A stretch of 64,000 nucleotides of DNA from Haloarcula sp. CBA1127 (GTDB lineage Archaea > Halobacteriota > Halobacteria > Halobacteriales > Haloarculaceae): NCBI RefSeq assembly GCF_001485575.1, contig NZ_BCNB01000006.1, positions 1,240,001 to 1,304,000 of the forward strand, in the 5' to 3' direction. Positions 7,609-16,107 of the stretch are shown here, piece after piece; within the stretch, counting starts at the first letter, position 1, and every line of letters starts with the position of its first letter. The notes beneath the pieces were generated by a model that was not told where the DNA came from, did no database searches, and was given only the letters and a program-made list of their open reading frames with translations. The translations under genes were made by a program, and so were the position numbers.

Positions 7609-9490
7609 GGGCGGTGGGACGCTCGGCTTGCTTGACCGGGGTCTGTACGCCCTGTTCGCCCACCACGCCGAGGACGGCCGCCACGCAAGCACGCGCGACC
7701 GCTACCGGGCCGCCTATCCAAGTGCCGGCTTCGGCGTCTACGTTGCCAGGGTGTACGGGCTCTCGTGGCTGGCACTCGTTGTGGGCGTTGTCGGAACCGC
7801 CACGGCAGCGATGCTCGTGCCGCCGGAGACGTTCAACTCGTTCGTCGCGGTGCTCCAGCAGAGCCTTCCCGTGATTAACCGACTGGCGCTACCGGAAGTC
7901 CCTCGACTTCTCGTGGCCACTGTCCTCGGAACCATCGCTGGACTCACGCTCAAACGGGGCGTGTTCGTCGCCGGGAACCGGTATCTCTCGTGGATCGCCA
8001 GCGCGCGGCGCGCGGACATCGCAGCCACGCTTCCCGGCGCAGTCCGATACCTCAGAGTCCTCGCCTCCGGAACGCACGACCGGCGCGAGATGCTCCGCGC
8101 CGTTGCCGAACAGGACGCCTACGGCGAGACGGCAGTCGCCTTCCGGCGCGCGCTCAATCAGGGCATTCTCACCGGCAGTCTCGACACCGGTATTGAGCGG
8201 GTCGCCAGCGAGACGCCTTCACGAGACCTGCTTGCGCCGTTTCTGTTGAAGTTCCGCGAACACGCGAACCAGAGCGCCGAGGCGCTGGAGGGATATCTGG
8301 AGATGGAGGGCCGCTTGCTGTCACACGAGCAGAGCCGACAGCACGAACGGGCGACCGGCTATCTCGAATTGCTCGCGGAACTGTTCGTCGTGTTGCTGGT
8401 CCTGCCCGCGCTCGTGGTACTCATCGTCACCGTGATGGGCATTCTCGCGCCCGGCCTCTCCGACCCGGTCGCGACGCCGCTGGGCGAGACGACCGTCCGC
8501 GCCATCGTCGTCTACGGGAGTGCGGCGTTCGTGATGGCCACCGGCCTGCTGGCAGCCTTCGTCGTTGCTACGCTTCGCCCACGGAACACGGCCGCCCCGA
8601 GCTACAGCCTGCCGGACAGCCCCGTCGCGATACTCGCGACGATTCCGTCGAACCCTGCAAGCGCACTCCTCGCCTGCGTACCGCTTGGAGCCGTCATCGC
8701 GGCAGGCCTCTGGTCACTTGGCTACCGGCCGGTCAACGTCGCGCTCCTCTCGTATGCCACCGTCGGCGTCCCTGTCGGTGTGGTAACGGTCCGCCGGGCC
8801 AGAGCGGACGACGCGAAGGACCGAGAGATTCAGGACTTCGTTCACGCTGTCGCCGGCCACGTCGCGCTGGGCCGCCCGTTTCCCGAAGCGGTCCGACGTG
8901 TCGCAGACGATGTAGAACTCGGTGCGCTCGCTAGCGACGTCCAGTCGCTCGCGTTCACGCTCTCGCTCGGTGACAGCCCCGGCGACGCTGCGGCCGACAG
9001 GCGGGCCGCGGCACTGGACCAGTTCGTTGACCGCGTCGGTACGCCGATGGCCGAACAGACCATCGGGCTGGTCGTCGGTGCGCTGGATACGGGGAGTGAT
9101 GCGGAGGACGTGTTCGAAACGCTCCAGACAGAGATAGGGCAACTCTACCACCTGCGCAAATCCATCCGCTCAGCCCTGCTCGTCTACGTTGCCGTCGGGT
9201 GGACGACGGCGCTCCTCGTCATCGGCATCACCGTCGCCGTCAACATATACGTCCTTGATAGCTTCGCGCAACTATCCGCCGTCTCGGGCGGCGCGAACAT
9301 TGCCTTCGACCCGACTGCGATCAAGCCGGCCCGGGAGCAACACCGGTTCTACGTCGTCACGCAGGCGACGATGCTGGCCTGTGGCTGGTTCGCCGGCACG
9401 GCGAGTCGCGGCGTCTACGAAGCGCTGTTGCACTCCTCGGGGCTGGTATTCATCGCCTACGTCGTCTTCGCGGGGGCTGGTCTGATTTGA
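7598..9490 (+). CDS. Type II secretion system F / PilC-FlaJ-type membrane core protein
   Basis: A 630-residue polytopic membrane protein, the partner of the preceding ATPase. It contains two copies of the T2SSF domain (about 130-260 and 410-500), each followed by groups of hydrophobic helices, as in haloarchaeal PilC proteins that anchor the pilus platform in the cytoplasmic membrane. The start is GTG at 7598, overlapping the ATPase stop by 11 bp. A strong GGAGGT at 7585-7590 supports re-initiation at that codon. The C-terminus ends with a membrane segment and overlaps the next gene. Confidence 0.85.
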   Translation: MTTEGGGTLGLLDRGLYALFAHHAEDGRHASTRDRYRAAYPSAGFGVYVARVYGLSWLALVVGVVGTATAAMLVPPETFNSFVAVLQQSLPVINRLALPEVPRLLVATVLGTIAGLTLKRGVFVAGNRYLSWIASARRADIAATLPGAVRYLRVLASGTHDRREMLRAVAEQDAYGETAVAFRRALNQGILTGSLDTGIERVASETPSRDLLAPFLLKFREHANQSAEALEGYLEMEGRLLSHEQSRQHERATGYLELLAELFVVLLVLPALVVLIVTVMGILAPGLSDPVATPLGETTVRAIVVYGSAAFVMATGLLAAFVVATLRPRNTAAPSYSLPDSPVAILATIPSNPASALLACVPLGAVIAAGLWSLGYRPVNVALLSYATVGVPVGVVTVRRARADDAKDREIQDFVHAVAGHVALGRPFPEAVRRVADDVELGALASDVQSLAFTLSLGDSPGDAAADRRAAALDQFVDRVGTPMAEQTIGLVVGALDTGSDAEDVFETLQTEIGQLYHLRKSIRSALLVYVAVGWTTALLVIGITVAVNIYVLDSFAQLSAVSGGANIAFDPTAIKPAREQHRFYVVTQATMLACGWFAGTASRGVYEALLHSSGLVFIAYVVFAGAGLI

Positions 9491-10212
9491 ATCCCGACAC
9501 CAGCGCCCAGTCACACGTCGTCGGCGTGGTGTTGCTGCTGGGACTGACCGTCGTCGCGCTCGGTGGGCTGACGGCTGTCGTCGGAACCGTCGTCGACGGC
9601 CACACTGCGACCGCCGACGAGACCCGCGTCGCCAACACGTTCGAGACGGCGTTCCGGCCGGTCGAGCAGACGGGCCACCAGACGGCCCGTGTTCGGTTTA
9701 CTGAAGGGCGGCTGACCACAGTGGAGCGAGAACTCCGAGTGCTCAACGATTCCGGAGTTCAGCGGACGGTCCGCATCGACTCGATAGTGTACGACTCTGG
9801 CGACAACCGCGTTCGCTTTCTCGGCGGGAGCGTCGTGCGCGGCACAGCGGGGAACGCGTGGCTCGAAACGGACCCGCCGGTGACGGCGACGCGGGACGAC
9901 ACGGCGGTCATCGTCGGCGCGCCGCTGGTCAACGCCAGCGGCGGCACGGTGTCCGGAACCGGCGGTGTGTCCGCGGGCATCCGGCAGAACATCAGCCACA
10001 ACCGTGAACGGCTCCCGTCCGACAACTACAGCGTGGCTATCGAGACGGAGACGCCCCGTCCGTTCACCGAGTCCTTCCAGCGTGTCGGTGCAACCACGCG
10101 GGTCAGGGACATCGACGGCGACGGCGTCCAGAGCGTCGTGGCGACCTTCCCCGGCCAGCGGACGCTGTATCTGGTCCGCCACGATATGCGGACGGAGGTG
10201 GGGTATGGATAA
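9487..10212 (+). CDS. Type IV pilin-like protein, DUF7289-type (probable)
   Basis: A 241-residue protein with a single N-terminal hydrophobic helix (about 10-35) directly after a short polar leader ending SAQSHVVGVV. This resembles the S-P-V-I-G leader region of archaeal pilins processed by PibD-type peptidase. The rest is beta-rich and predicted extracellular. The start codon is TTG, overlapping the previous stop by 4 bp, so translation is coupled. It is the largest of the five pilin-like proteins and so a candidate main or tip subunit; that ranking is inference. The DUF number is from memory. Confidence 0.7.
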   Translation: MNPDTSAQSHVVGVVLLLGLTVVALGGLTAVVGTVVDGHTATADETRVANTFETAFRPVEQTGHQTARVRFTEGRLTTVERELRVLNDSGVQRTVRIDSIVYDSGDNRVRFLGGSVVRGTAGNAWLETDPPVTATRDDTAVIVGAPLVNASGGTVSGTGGVSAGIRQNISHNRERLPSDNYSVAIETETPRPFTESFQRVGATTRVRDIDGDGVQSVVATFPGQRTLYLVRHDMRTEVGYG

Positions 10213-10651
10213 CCGTGCGCTCAGCACCGTCGTCGAGAAACTGCTGAGCATGGGGCTCGTGCTGCTGTACATCGGACTAGTGACAACCACGCTGTACGGC
10301 GGCACTGTCCCAGCGTACCAATCCGCCGTCGGGGCGGAACTCGGCGACCGGACGCTCGCCGAAGCGACAGCCCGCGTCGAGCAGGCTGTCCCGCCGGATG
10401 CTCGGGCCGTCTCTGCAACTGTTCGGGTGTCGCTGCCGGCCACCATCGACGGTGCAGGATACAGCGTCCGGACCGACGGAGATGCGCTCGTCCTCGACCA
10501 TCCTGACCCCGAAATCGGCGGCCGAACACAGCCGTTGTTGCCCGACAGAGTCGATACCCTCGAAGGTGAATGGCAGAGCGGTAGTCCGACCGTGGTCGCC
10601 GTCTCCGGAACACGGGGGAGCGTGACAGTGACGCTGGAGGCAGAGCGATGA
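10205..10651 (+). CDS. Pilin-like protein, DUF7266-type (probable)
   Basis: A 148-residue protein that begins MDNRALSTVVEKLLSMGLVLLYIGLV: a very short charged leader, then one hydrophobic helix (about 8-34), then a beta-rich region. The ATG at 10205 lies inside the end of the previous gene, overlapping by 8 bp, which supports coupled translation. The layout of short N-tail, one helix and exported domain is that of a minor pilin. No further family signature was recognised. Confidence 0.65.
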   Translation: MDNRALSTVVEKLLSMGLVLLYIGLVTTTLYGGTVPAYQSAVGAELGDRTLAEATARVEQAVPPDARAVSATVRVSLPATIDGAGYSVRTDGDALVLDHPDPEIGGRTQPLLPDRVDTLEGEWQSGSPTVVAVSGTRGSVTVTLEAER

Positions 10652-11352
10652 CCGAACGGCGTTGCGTCCCTGACCACAGGCCGCGTGCCCAGACATCGCT
10701 CCCAGCGCTCGGCATCGCGCTCGTGCTGTTGACCGTTGTCACTGGTCTGGGGATTGCGATTGCCGACACGGCGATTGCTGGTGCAGATAGAACTCCTGAC
10801 GAACGACGGGTCGCCGCCGCGATTGCTGACCGGCTCGTTGCGGCGGACGGACCGCTAGCCGCCCGGAGCAACGTGCTCAATCAATCCCGGGTAGACAACT
10901 TCGACCGGGCGGCGCTGGAGGGGAGCGCACCGCCGGCCAGCGAGTATGCGGTCAGCGTCGAGGTGGCTGACGAGGAGATCGCACGCAGCGGCACAGTGCA
11001 GGGCGGCACCCGGATCAGCCGTCTCGTCGTGGTCGAGGCTCGGGAACCACGAACACTCACGCCCGACCTGACGACGACCGACGCGGTAACGCTCCCTCGC
11101 CGGAGCGCACAGGCCACTGTAACCATCGACCCGCCGGCCGGCACGACCGTCTGGACGGTCCGTGCTAACGACCGGGTCGTCCTCCATAACCGGAGCGGGC
11201 TGGACGGCAGCTACGAGGTTTCGCTGGTGCCCTACGAGACGACGGAACTGCGCTTCCAGCGGGCCGGTCGACTCGAACCCGGGAACGTAACCATCGGCTA
11301 CGACGCCCCACGGTCGACGAAAGAAACGCTGGTGGTGACCGTCGATGCGTAG
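10648..11352 (+). CDS. Pilin-like single-span protein
   Basis: A 234-residue protein with a basic N-tail (RRCVPDHRPRAQTS), one hydrophobic helix (about 18-42) and a beta-rich, probably exported domain in which residues 150-230 look like an Ig-like fold. Its ATG overlaps the preceding stop by 4 bp. The pattern and operon position mark it as another minor pilin or pseudopilin of the system. The haloarchaeal DUF726x families found beside such ATPases are the likely home, but I cannot assign the exact number. Confidence 0.65.
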   Translation: MTERRCVPDHRPRAQTSLPALGIALVLLTVVTGLGIAIADTAIAGADRTPDERRVAAAIADRLVAADGPLAARSNVLNQSRVDNFDRAALEGSAPPASEYAVSVEVADEEIARSGTVQGGTRISRLVVVEAREPRTLTPDLTTTDAVTLPRRSAQATVTIDPPAGTTVWTVRANDRVVLHNRSGLDGSYEVSLVPYETTELRFQRAGRLEPGNVTIGYDAPRSTKETLVVTVDA

Positions 11353-11749
11353 GGCCCAGCTGCCGCTGTCGCTCGTGGAAGTTGCCCTCGGGACAGTACT
11401 GATTCTCGGCGTCGCGCTCGGGTTTGCCCTGGGGACGCCAGCGCCGGACCGACAGGGCCCACAGCTTGATGCGTACGCCTCGGATACGGCGGCACTCCTC
11501 GCTAACGACCCGCCGCGACACGGCGGAGCGACGCGGCTGCAGGAGATCGTGTCGAGTCCGACGGCCTTCGACCGCGAACGGGACGCGCTGTCGAACCGGG
11601 TCGCCCGCATTCTCCCCGACAACGTTCTGTTCCGGGTCGAAACACCGCACGGGGCGGTCGGTACGCCGACGCCACAGGGTGTCAGCACCGGGACCGCAAC
11701 TGTACCGACGGGCTATGGGAGTGCCCAAATTATCGTGTGGTACGCATGA
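11345..11749 (+). CDS. Small pilin-like single-span protein
   Basis: A 134-residue protein beginning MRRAQLPLSLVEVALGTVLILGVALGF. The leader is three charged residues followed by a hydrophobic helix with an early Glu (residue 12), which recalls the conserved Glu5 that positions type IV pilins in the filament. The remaining ~95 residues carry no cysteines and no clear motif. It overlaps the preceding gene by 8 bp and the next by 4 bp, so it belongs to the same translationally coupled operon. Confidence 0.65.
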   Translation: MRRAQLPLSLVEVALGTVLILGVALGFALGTPAPDRQGPQLDAYASDTAALLANDPPRHGGATRLQEIVSSPTAFDRERDALSNRVARILPDNVLFRVETPHGAVGTPTPQGVSTGTATVPTGYGSAQIIVWYA

Positions 11750-12279
11750 CCCGGCGCGGACAGCTAGTCCTCGTTGCGGCCACAGTCGTGGCTGTCGCAC
11801 TTGTCCCGATTCTCTTTGCGTCCCTGCAACTGGGGTATCACGACGACGTTCGCGCGACAGCAGACTACGATGATGACCCGTCTGCTGACGCGCTTCGGGT
11901 CCTTGAGAGGACCGTCGCAACTGAGAGCGCATCTATCCCGAGTCAGTACGCCTGGGCCGCGAACGATTCGGCAGTGACGGCCGTTCGCACTGGATTGGGA
12001 CCTCGGCTCGACCGACTCCAGACGTCCCGAATCGAAGACGGTGTCCACTACAATATAACCTACAACGGTACTGCGGCACAGCAGTGGAAAGACGCGAACT
12101 GTCCGTCCGGGCCGGACCGCCAGTTCGAAGACTGCGTCGCCGATCGCGGCGTCGTCGCTCAGGATCGGGTGGGCCGTACGCACGTCCTCGCCGTCGGCTT
12201 CGACGTGACGACGACGACCGAACGCGGCGAAACCACTGTTACCGTGGTTCTGGAGACCAGCGGTCGGTCCTCGCGGTGA
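11746..12279 (+). CDS. Pilin-like protein, DUF7261-type (probable), last gene of pilus operon
   Basis: A 177-residue protein starting MTRRGQLVLVAATVVAVALVPILFA: short basic leader, one hydrophobic helix, exported domain. Two cysteines (in NCPSG and EDCVAD) lie about ten residues apart in the exported part and could form a disulfide. I placed the start at the ATG at 11746, which forms an ATGA overlap with the preceding stop, rather than at a possible start 9 bp upstream. The operon ends here; 59 bp later a convergent gene ends. Confidence 0.65.
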   Translation: MTRRGQLVLVAATVVAVALVPILFASLQLGYHDDVRATADYDDDPSADALRVLERTVATESASIPSQYAWAANDSAVTAVRTGLGPRLDRLQTSRIEDGVHYNITYNGTAAQQWKDANCPSGPDRQFEDCVADRGVVAQDRVGRTHVLAVGFDVTTTTERGETTVTVVLETSGRSSR

Positions 12280-12338
12280 GCGGCTGGAGCAAAAACTGCA
12301 CCTCTCGCCGCAAACCAGAAAACGGTCCGTAGTGTGCG

Positions 12339-12851
12339 TTACTCCGTCGCGCCCGGCGTTTCAGTTCGAACCTGCGACCGGATCTCCTCGAACGTTGTTT
12401 GCGAGAGGATACCAGTGACACTTTCGATTGAAAGGGAACCGATGAGGCCGGCCGGCGGACCACTGACCAACAGCGCACCCGCCTGGGAAACGGAATCATC
12501 GACAGTGAGATCGAACTCAGATGTCGCACGCTCCTCGAAAGAACTGATTGCGTCTTCAGCTAGGTTCTCCTGTGCGGTGCGGTATTCCGCCTGTGCCTCG
12601 CTTTGTGTGAGATTCCCCGCTTGAATTTCGGATTGGATCTCCTGCTGTCGTTCCCGCAACTGCGTCTGGTCCGGTTCAACCACGACTGTCACCGTTGCAG
12701 GCTCCCCGTCCGCGCTCTGGCTTTGCGACCCTGTTCCCGTGTTCGTCCCGTCGCTGTCGCCTCCCTGAAGGGCGTTACAGCCAGCGAGCGACACTGTCGC
12801 GCTTGCTCCGGCAAGTTCCATGAATCGGCGGCGTGTGGACTCGAATTCCAT
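12339..12851 (-). CDS. Tat lipoprotein of unknown function
   Basis: A 170-residue lipoprotein. The N-terminus has STRRRFMELAG and the lipobox LAGC with Cys25, so it should be exported by Tat and lipid-anchored outside the membrane. A Ser/Gly/Thr/Asp-rich linker follows, and then a helical coiled-coil-like region rich in Gln/Glu (about 60-100). The last third is hydrophobic with no recognised motif. It is convergent with the pilus operon and divergent from the photolyase gene; no functional link can be shown. Confidence 0.7.
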   Translation of the reverse strand: MEFESTRRRFMELAGASATVSLAGCNALQGGDSDGTNTGTGSQSQSADGEPATVTVVVEPDQTQLRERQQEIQSEIQAGNLTQSEAQAEYRTAQENLAEDAISSFEERATSEFDLTVDDSVSQAGALLVSGPPAGLIGSLSIESVTGILSQTTFEEIRSQVRTETPGATE

Positions 12852-12998
12852 TACCCACTAGCGCGGGTCTCGCGGTGTAATCCTTCTGGTAGCCGATCGC
12901 GGCTCCCTCCAGTCCCTGCGGTCGCTCTCTCGAACACTGTGGCTTCGAGAGACGAAAGACAGTGGTGCCTGTGGTCCAATACTGAACTAATAGCGCGT

Positions 12999-14603
12999 AT
13001 GGCGGGAATAGAGTCGGAAGCGACGCTGGACGCACCACGGCAAGACGCGATTCCGACGCTTGCCGACGACGAAGCCGGGACGGTCGTCTGGCATCGTGAA
13101 CACCTTCGGATTCGTGACCAGGCTGCGGTAGCGAGGGCTGCAACGGCCGAGTATGTGCTCCCGCTGTTCGTGTTCGACCCGGCGTTCTACGGCGCGGACG
13201 GCCTCGCCTGTGACAGTCGCATCCGGTTCCTGCACGACTGTCTGGTCGACCTTTCAGACCAGTACCACACCGCCACTGGTTGCGGGCTCACCTACGCACA
13301 TGGGGACCCGGTGGACGTGCTGGGGCGGTTCCGCGAGGCCGGTTGGGATATCGTGACGATGGCCGTTCCCACCGGACGCTACGGCCAGGAACGGGACCGG
13401 CGCGTGCAAGAACAGTGCGATGTTACTTTCGTTGACGGTGACGGGCTGGTTCGCGACCGGACAGAGACTCGCGAGGGGTGGCAGGACGACGTGTCGGCGT
13501 GGTTCTCCGCCGACCAGTACGACTGGAACCCGAGCACTGTCACCTCACGGAGCTTCGACAGCGGTATCGACATCGGCGCGATCGAGGACCACTACGATGT
13601 CACGCCGTCGAAATCCGACGTTCCTCGCGGCGGGACCGGGCCAGCACGCGAACGGCTGTCAGCGTTCGCCGAGCGGATCGACGACTACCCGGGGAACATC
13701 TCTGCGCCGACGGACGCACGAGACGGGACCAGCGGGCTCTCGCCGTATCTCGCCTTTGGGTGTCTCTCTGTTCGGCAGGTCATCCAGTACATCGACGAGC
13801 ACGCACCTGACGGCCGCGGGAAAGAGATGTTCGTCTCGCGGTTGTTCTGGAACAAACACTACGAGCAGAAACTCGAAGACTGGCCCGGCTGGCTCGATAC
13901 GGCAGTGAACCCGGTGTTCGAGGGGTTCAACGCGGAGCAGTACGATCCGGATCTGGTGGATGCCTGGAAGCACGGACGGACTGGGTTTCCAATGGTCGAC
14001 GCGTCGATGCGGTGTCTCAAACAGACGGGCTGGCTCAACTTCCGGATGCGGGCGATGTGTGCGTCGGTCTACTATCACCTCCTCCAGCAGCCCTGGCGGA
14101 TCGGCGCGGACTGGTTCTATCACCACCTCATCGACGCCTCGGCGGCGATCAACTACACGCAGTGGCAGTCCCAGTGCGGACTGATTGGCAAGCCGGCCCT
14201 TCGGCTGTATAACCCTCGCAAGCAGGTCCGCGATCAGGACCCGGACGGCGAGTTCATCCGCCGGTGGGTACCCGAACTCGATTCGCTCCCCGACGAGTAC
14301 CTCGACCGGCCCGAGCAGACGCCGGTCCACGTGCAGGCGTCCTGTGGCGTCGACATTGGTGAGGATTATCCGCACCCGGTCGTCGACTACGACGCGGCCA
14401 GACAGGCGTTCCGCAGGCGGTACGAGGAAGTCCGTGCCGACGCGGCCGATGCCCTGCACGACCCAACGATTGCACGTCGCGCCTCGTTTTCCGGCGGCCG
14501 CGAGGCCGCTACACGTATCGCCGCCGAACACGGGACGGATGCGTCGAACGGCATGGAAGACGGCGGGACCCAGACCAGTCTCGGCTCGTTCGGTGGCGAG
14601 TAG
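12999..14603 (+). CDS. Cryptochrome/photolyase family protein
   Basis: A 534-residue flavoprotein of the cryptochrome/photolyase family. The N-terminal alpha/beta domain begins VVWHREHLRIRDQ (antenna-chromophore fold). The C-terminal helical FAD domain holds MFVSRLFWNKHYEQK, HGRTGFPMVDASMR, LNFRMRAMCAS and the FAD loop around DASAAIN. Asn385 and Trp389 correspond to Asn378 and Trp382 of E. coli CPD photolyase, but the second Asp of the DGD motif is Ser381. This looks like the haloarchaeal Phr1-type branch rather than the standard CPD photolyase. Light-dependent DNA repair or a photosensory role are both possible. I started at the ATG 12999, about 20 residues before the conserved core; in-frame upstream sequence lacks family character. 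Confidence 0.8.
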   Translation: MAGIESEATLDAPRQDAIPTLADDEAGTVVWHREHLRIRDQAAVARAATAEYVLPLFVFDPAFYGADGLACDSRIRFLHDCLVDLSDQYHTATGCGLTYAHGDPVDVLGRFREAGWDIVTMAVPTGRYGQERDRRVQEQCDVTFVDGDGLVRDRTETREGWQDDVSAWFSADQYDWNPSTVTSRSFDSGIDIGAIEDHYDVTPSKSDVPRGGTGPARERLSAFAERIDDYPGNISAPTDARDGTSGLSPYLAFGCLSVRQVIQYIDEHAPDGRGKEMFVSRLFWNKHYEQKLEDWPGWLDTAVNPVFEGFNAEQYDPDLVDAWKHGRTGFPMVDASMRCLKQTGWLNFRMRAMCASVYYHLLQQPWRIGADWFYHHLIDASAAINYTQWQSQCGLIGKPALRLYNPRKQVRDQDPDGEFIRRWVPELDSLPDEYLDRPEQTPVHVQASCGVDIGEDYPHPVVDYDAARQAFRRRYEEVRADAADALHDPTIARRASFSGGREAATRIAAEHGTDASNGMEDGGTQTSLGSFGGE

Positions 14604-14671
14604 CCCCACCATTCGGGCAATGTTGCCAAACGCCAAAGAGGCTAAGACGGTCGGCCACACAGACGTATCCA

Positions 14672-15487
14672 ATGGCGGAGGGTCCAGACGACACCGTTTT
14701 CGAGGACTGCCAGTTCCTTACTGGGTCACCACAGCGGTTCGCGGTGCTGGCCCAGCTCCGGGAGCGTCCGGCACGGCCCACCGATCTGTGCGATGCGGTG
14801 GACGCGACTCGGACCACAATCCAGCGGATACTCGCGGGCTGCTCCGAGCGCCAGTGGGTCGTCAAACGGGACGGTGAGTACCGGCTCACGGTGACTGGAC
14901 AGCGGGTGTTAGACCAGTACACGGCACTCATGAGCGAGGTCGAACGAGCTCAGGCGGTCGGTCCGCTGGCCGCCCACCTCGGTTCCATCGCGGCGGATCT
15001 CCCGGCGGAGCTGTTAGACCCCGATTGTCTCACGACGAGCTCCGAACAGAACCCGCTGGCCGCGATTGATCGGTTCACAGACTGGTTGCACGAGGTCGAC
15101 GGCGACGTTCGGGCCATCTCGCCCATCGTTACATCGGTGTTCAACGATGTCGCGGTAGACCTGCTCGAAACGGGGACGCATATCGAATTCATCATCGATC
15201 ACGGCGTGCTTGAACGGTCCGCGTCCGATTTCTCGGATGAACTAGAGCGAGGCGTCGAACACGAGAACATCGATACGTACGTCCACGATGCTCCACTCGA
15301 TATCGGCCTCGCACTGGACCGCTCACAGGTCTGTCTGGCGGCCTACGACGACCGGAACAACGTCCGGGCAATAGCCGAATCTGATGCCAAAGCGGTCTAT
15401 AACTGGGCTGAGACAGTGTTCGACCGATACAGAGCGCGGTCACAGCCGCTTGAATCAGTCCCGTCGGTGCAGGAAAACAAGCAGTAA
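14672..15487 (+). CDS. Winged-helix transcriptional regulator (haloarchaeal, DUF1724-like C-terminal domain)
   Basis: A 271-residue regulator. The N-terminal ~85 residues form a winged helix (LTGSPQRFAVLAQLRERP, then DLCDAVDATRTTIQRILAGC as the recognition region). The remaining part resembles the effector domain seen in archaeal regulators of the FilR1/DUF1724 type, with the segment GTHIEFIIDHGVLER. The protein would bind DNA in the cytoplasm; its ligand is unknown. The gene starts 68 bp after the photolyase gene on the same strand, and the two may be co-transcribed. A palindromic site lies 160 bp downstream of its end. Confidence 0.8.
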   Translation: MAEGPDDTVFEDCQFLTGSPQRFAVLAQLRERPARPTDLCDAVDATRTTIQRILAGCSERQWVVKRDGEYRLTVTGQRVLDQYTALMSEVERAQAVGPLAAHLGSIAADLPAELLDPDCLTTSSEQNPLAAIDRFTDWLHEVDGDVRAISPIVTSVFNDVAVDLLETGTHIEFIIDHGVLERSASDFSDELERGVEHENIDTYVHDAPLDIGLALDRSQVCLAAYDDRNNVRAIAESDAKAVYNWAETVFDRYRARSQPLESVPSVQENKQ

Positions 15488-15646
15488 TCCAGTCGCTCAC
15501 GGATGGCGTCCGGTGTGGAAGGGCCGAAGGGAGCACTGGTCGGCGCGCCAGCACTCACTGGAGGGCGGGATTGCGTATCCCCGAAGCATGGTATAGCCGG
15601 TGGGTGCCTATACTTATTCGCTGTAACTGTTTTAGGTGCCAACACA

Positions 15647-15665
15647 TGTTACAGGGGCTGTAACA
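15647..15665. promoter_or_regulatory. Palindromic operator-like site TGTTACAG-ggg-CTGTAACA
   Basis: This is a perfect inverted repeat with 8-bp arms around 3 bp. A further half site CTGTAAC lies at 15621-15627. It sits 104-122 bp before the TATA box of the small HTH gene at 15800, a position fitting upstream regulation. The binding protein is unknown; either flanking regulator could be the cognate factor. Confidence 0.5.
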
Positions 15666-15768
15666 ACTGAGGAAGTTCGTGCCAGTCTGATCCGACATCC
15701 GGGATCGTTTTGCGACAATGACAGGCTGTGTTTCTATACTTTCACCCAGAATGAAATAATAGCCGACA

Positions 15769-15776
15769 GTATAAGT
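15769..15776 (+). promoter_or_regulatory. TATA-like box of the small HTH gene
   Basis: GTATAAGT lies 24-31 bp before the ATG at 15800, as expected for a leaderless haloarchaeal transcript. It argues against the earlier in-frame start at 15779. Confidence 0.5.
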
Positions 15777-15799
15777 GTGTGGCAATCGTTGACAGAAGT

Positions 15800-16033
15800 A
15801 TGTCTCCGCCTGGACGAGAGATCCAGTACACTGAATCGGACGTTATCGAGGTGTTCAAACACCGAAGCGATTACGCGGAGCCACTCACGGCGTCGGAGGT
15901 GGCGGACAGACTCGGCTGTTCGCGCCGGACCGCACTGAACAAACTCCACGACCTCGAATCAGAGACAGATATCACGAGCAAGAAAGTCGGGGGCCGGTCG
16001 CGGGTGTGGTGGATCCCGGTCCGAGCAGACTGA
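15800..16033 (+). CDS. Small winged-helix DNA-binding protein
   Basis: A 77-residue protein consisting of one helix-turn-helix domain: YTESDVIEVFKHRSDY, then LTASEVADRLGCSRRTALNKL as the recognition unit, and a basic wing ending VGGRSRVWWIP. Such single-domain proteins are common haloarchaeal regulators. The ATG at 15800 was preferred over 15779 because of TATA spacing. The palindrome upstream may be an autoregulatory site; this is a guess from position. Confidence 0.75.
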   Translation: MSPPGREIQYTESDVIEVFKHRSDYAEPLTASEVADRLGCSRRTALNKLHDLESETDITSKKVGGRSRVWWIPVRAD

Positions 16034-16107
16034 TCTCGATTGGTGTAGAGTACGGCCGGACAGTGCCGACCTCGGCGGGTGTATCGAACTCCAGCTAGAC
16101 GAGTCCC

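Larger units (their letters stand above)
15488..15799. other. Intergenic region with a palindromic site
   Basis: This 312-bp gap between two same-strand regulator genes has no convincing coding frame. Its right half is AT-rich and carries a 19-bp palindrome, an extra half site and the TATA box of the next gene. Confidence 0.6.
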
